A stretch of 64,000 nt of DNA from Amycolatopsis benzoatilytica AK 16/65 (GTDB taxonomy: Bacteria; Actinomycetota; Actinomycetes; Mycobacteriales; Pseudonocardiaceae). Position 1 is the stretch's first letter. Each line of letters opens with the position of its first letter. Location of the stretch: the NCBI RefSeq assembly GCF_000383915.1, contig NZ_KB912942.1:4927039-4991038 (forward strand), in the 5' to 3' direction. Position numbers and translations under genes: made by a program. The notes beneath the pieces are model-generated. The model did not search any database. It had not been told where the DNA came from and saw only the letters and a program-made list of their open reading frames with translations. Shown here piece after piece: positions 63,121-64,000 of the stretch.

Positions 63121-63268
63121 AGCTTGTCTCATGTGGTGCGCCGAATGGTCCGCTGGCCTGTCCGTGAAGGGCCCTTTGAGGGAATCCAAGTCCCCGAAGG
63201 GGCCCTTCACGGACAGACCGGCACACCGGCCGCCCAGAGATCACGACAGCACCACGGGAAACAAGCTT
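63121..63268. repeat. Full-length (about 150 bp) palindromic element
   Basis: Core hairpin at 63160-63214 with both flanks. The left end GCTTGTCTCATGTGGTGC and the right end GCACCACGGGAAACAAGC are inverted repeats of each other (about 80% matching). The right border touches the stop codon of the next gene. The left flank is closely similar to that at 23541. Confidence 0.85.
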
Positions 63269-64000
63269 TCAGTGCGTGACCGCGGGCGAGGCGGCATCCG
63301 CGACGAGCTTGCGCGGGACCCCGGACCCGTCCGCGGGCACCGACCACACGGCGTTGTCCAGGCCGTACAGGATCGTGTGGTCGTCCTGCCACAGCGCCTG
63401 GTCGTCGACACTGCGGGTCTCCGCGAGCGGGGTCTCGCGCAAGGTCTTCAGGTCGAGCACGGACAGCCGCCAGACGCCTTCGCCGATCTTCTTCTTGAAC
63501 GCGATCCGCGTTTCGTCCGGCGAAAGCGACGGGCATTCCACGTTCTCCCGCAGCGCCTGGCCGCGGTAGCTGTCGTAGTCGCCCTGGACCAGATAGGTCT
63601 TCCCCTTGCTGCCCATCGTCGCGTAGAAGCGCTTGCCGTCCTTCGCGAACGTGATGCCCCAGTAGTTGACATCCGGGGCGAAGTACCGGTGCCCGCCGAC
63701 CGCCACCGGCAGCTCTTCGATGGTCTTTTCCAGCTCGCCGTTGGCCAGCTGGTAGACCCCGGCCCGGGTGGAGAACCCGGTGGAGGCATAAGAATCGCCA
63801 GTGACGAACACCGTCCAGTACACCCGGTCACCGGTCGGCGAAACCCGCGCGCGGCTCGGCGTCCCGGGCAGGTACTCCTTGTGCACGGGGCCGAAGTTCT
63901 TGTCCAGCACGGTGAAGTCGCTGACCGCGGGCAGCGTGCCGGGCCGGACCGCGAGACACATCCCGGTCCGCTCGGACACCGCGAACCGGTCGCACTTCAG
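63269..64000 (-). CDS. Beta-propeller-like (TolB/WD40-type) protein, 5' end outside the window
   Basis: The last 243 codons of a longer gene; the frame stays open to the window edge, so the start is outside. The visible part has repeated four-strand blades: SRARVSPTGDRVYWTVF, YWGITFAKDGKRFYATM, CPSLSPDETRIAFKKK and LWQDDHTILYGLDNAVWSVP. The SPDETRIAF and DGSGVPRKL motifs are typical of TolB-like propellers. Likely a secreted or membrane-anchored protein; its N-terminus must be seen to say. The stop codon borders the palindromic element. Confidence 0.8.
   Translation of the reverse strand: MKCDRFAVSERTGMCLAVRPGTLPAVSDFTVLDKNFGPVHKEYLPGTPSRARVSPTGDRVYWTVFVTGDSYASTGFSTRAGVYQLANGELEKTIEELPVAVGGHRYFAPDVNYWGITFAKDGKRFYATMGSKGKTYLVQGDYDSYRGQALRENVECPSLSPDETRIAFKKKIGEGVWRLSVLDLKTLRETPLAETRSVDDQALWQDDHTILYGLDNAVWSVPADGSGVPRKLVADAASPAVTH

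Overview
The window is about 70% GC with GTG and ATG starts, many 4-base stop/start overlaps and several starts without a clear ribosome binding site. It reads as a chromosome segment of a filamentous actinomycete, most likely a Pseudonocardiales member such as Amycolatopsis; that is inferred from gene content and order, not from a marker gene. No rRNA, tRNA, CRISPR array, integrase or transposase was seen.

Backbone. acyP, smc, ftsY, amtB, glnB, glnD, ffh and an amidohydrolase all lie on the minus strand in the order known from Mycobacterium (acylphosphatase to the Rv2915c-type amidohydrolase). Here they are pulled apart by accessory blocks: an ABC exporter/MarR pair and a probable 6C RNA between ffh and glnD, about 24 kb between amtB and ftsY, and a sugar salvage block between ftsY and smc.

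1-6.1 kb: CPBP protease, amidohydrolase, ffh, ABC exporter and MarR. 6.1-11 kb: probable 6C RNA, then glnD, glnB and amtB with GlnR-like boxes upstream. 11-16.5 kb: an RlmA-type methyltransferase, a GNAT fusion, a small ribbon-helix-helix/VOC/methyltransferase operon under a perfect operator, and a WXG100/ESX-like pair. 16.8-27.9 kb: allantoicase, allantoinase, an HTH regulator, uraD, uraH, uricase, a purine permease, TetR, tatB, a DUF998 protein, a SEDS protein and 8-oxoguanine deaminase. 28-33.8 kb: htpG, then a DUF6986-like protein with malate synthase aceB, divergent from an IclR regulator (AllR-like). The purine genes take urate to ureidoglycolate, and aceB can take the resulting glyoxylate to malate, so these two blocks probably form one regulon.

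33.7-44.6 kb: small secreted and acetyltransferase genes, ftsY, anmK with a sodium-solute symporter (anhydromuropeptide sugar salvage), a lipoprotein, smc and acyP. 44.7-53.5 kb: a Ser/Thr/Pro-rich membrane-anchored protein and a complete kdp operon (tiny membrane ORF, kdpF, A, B, C, D, E). 53.6-64 kb: asnB, GNAT, a LacI-controlled divergent inositol-like catabolic and ABC uptake locus, an alpha/beta hydrolase and a truncated beta-propeller gene.

The most unusual non-coding feature is a family of palindromic repeats, nine loci in this window, always at gene 3' ends and never between divergent genes. The core is a perfect 20-26 bp hairpin; two sequence types differ by paired changes in both arms. 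Three copies carry further conserved flanks, giving an element of about 150 bp that abuts stop codons.
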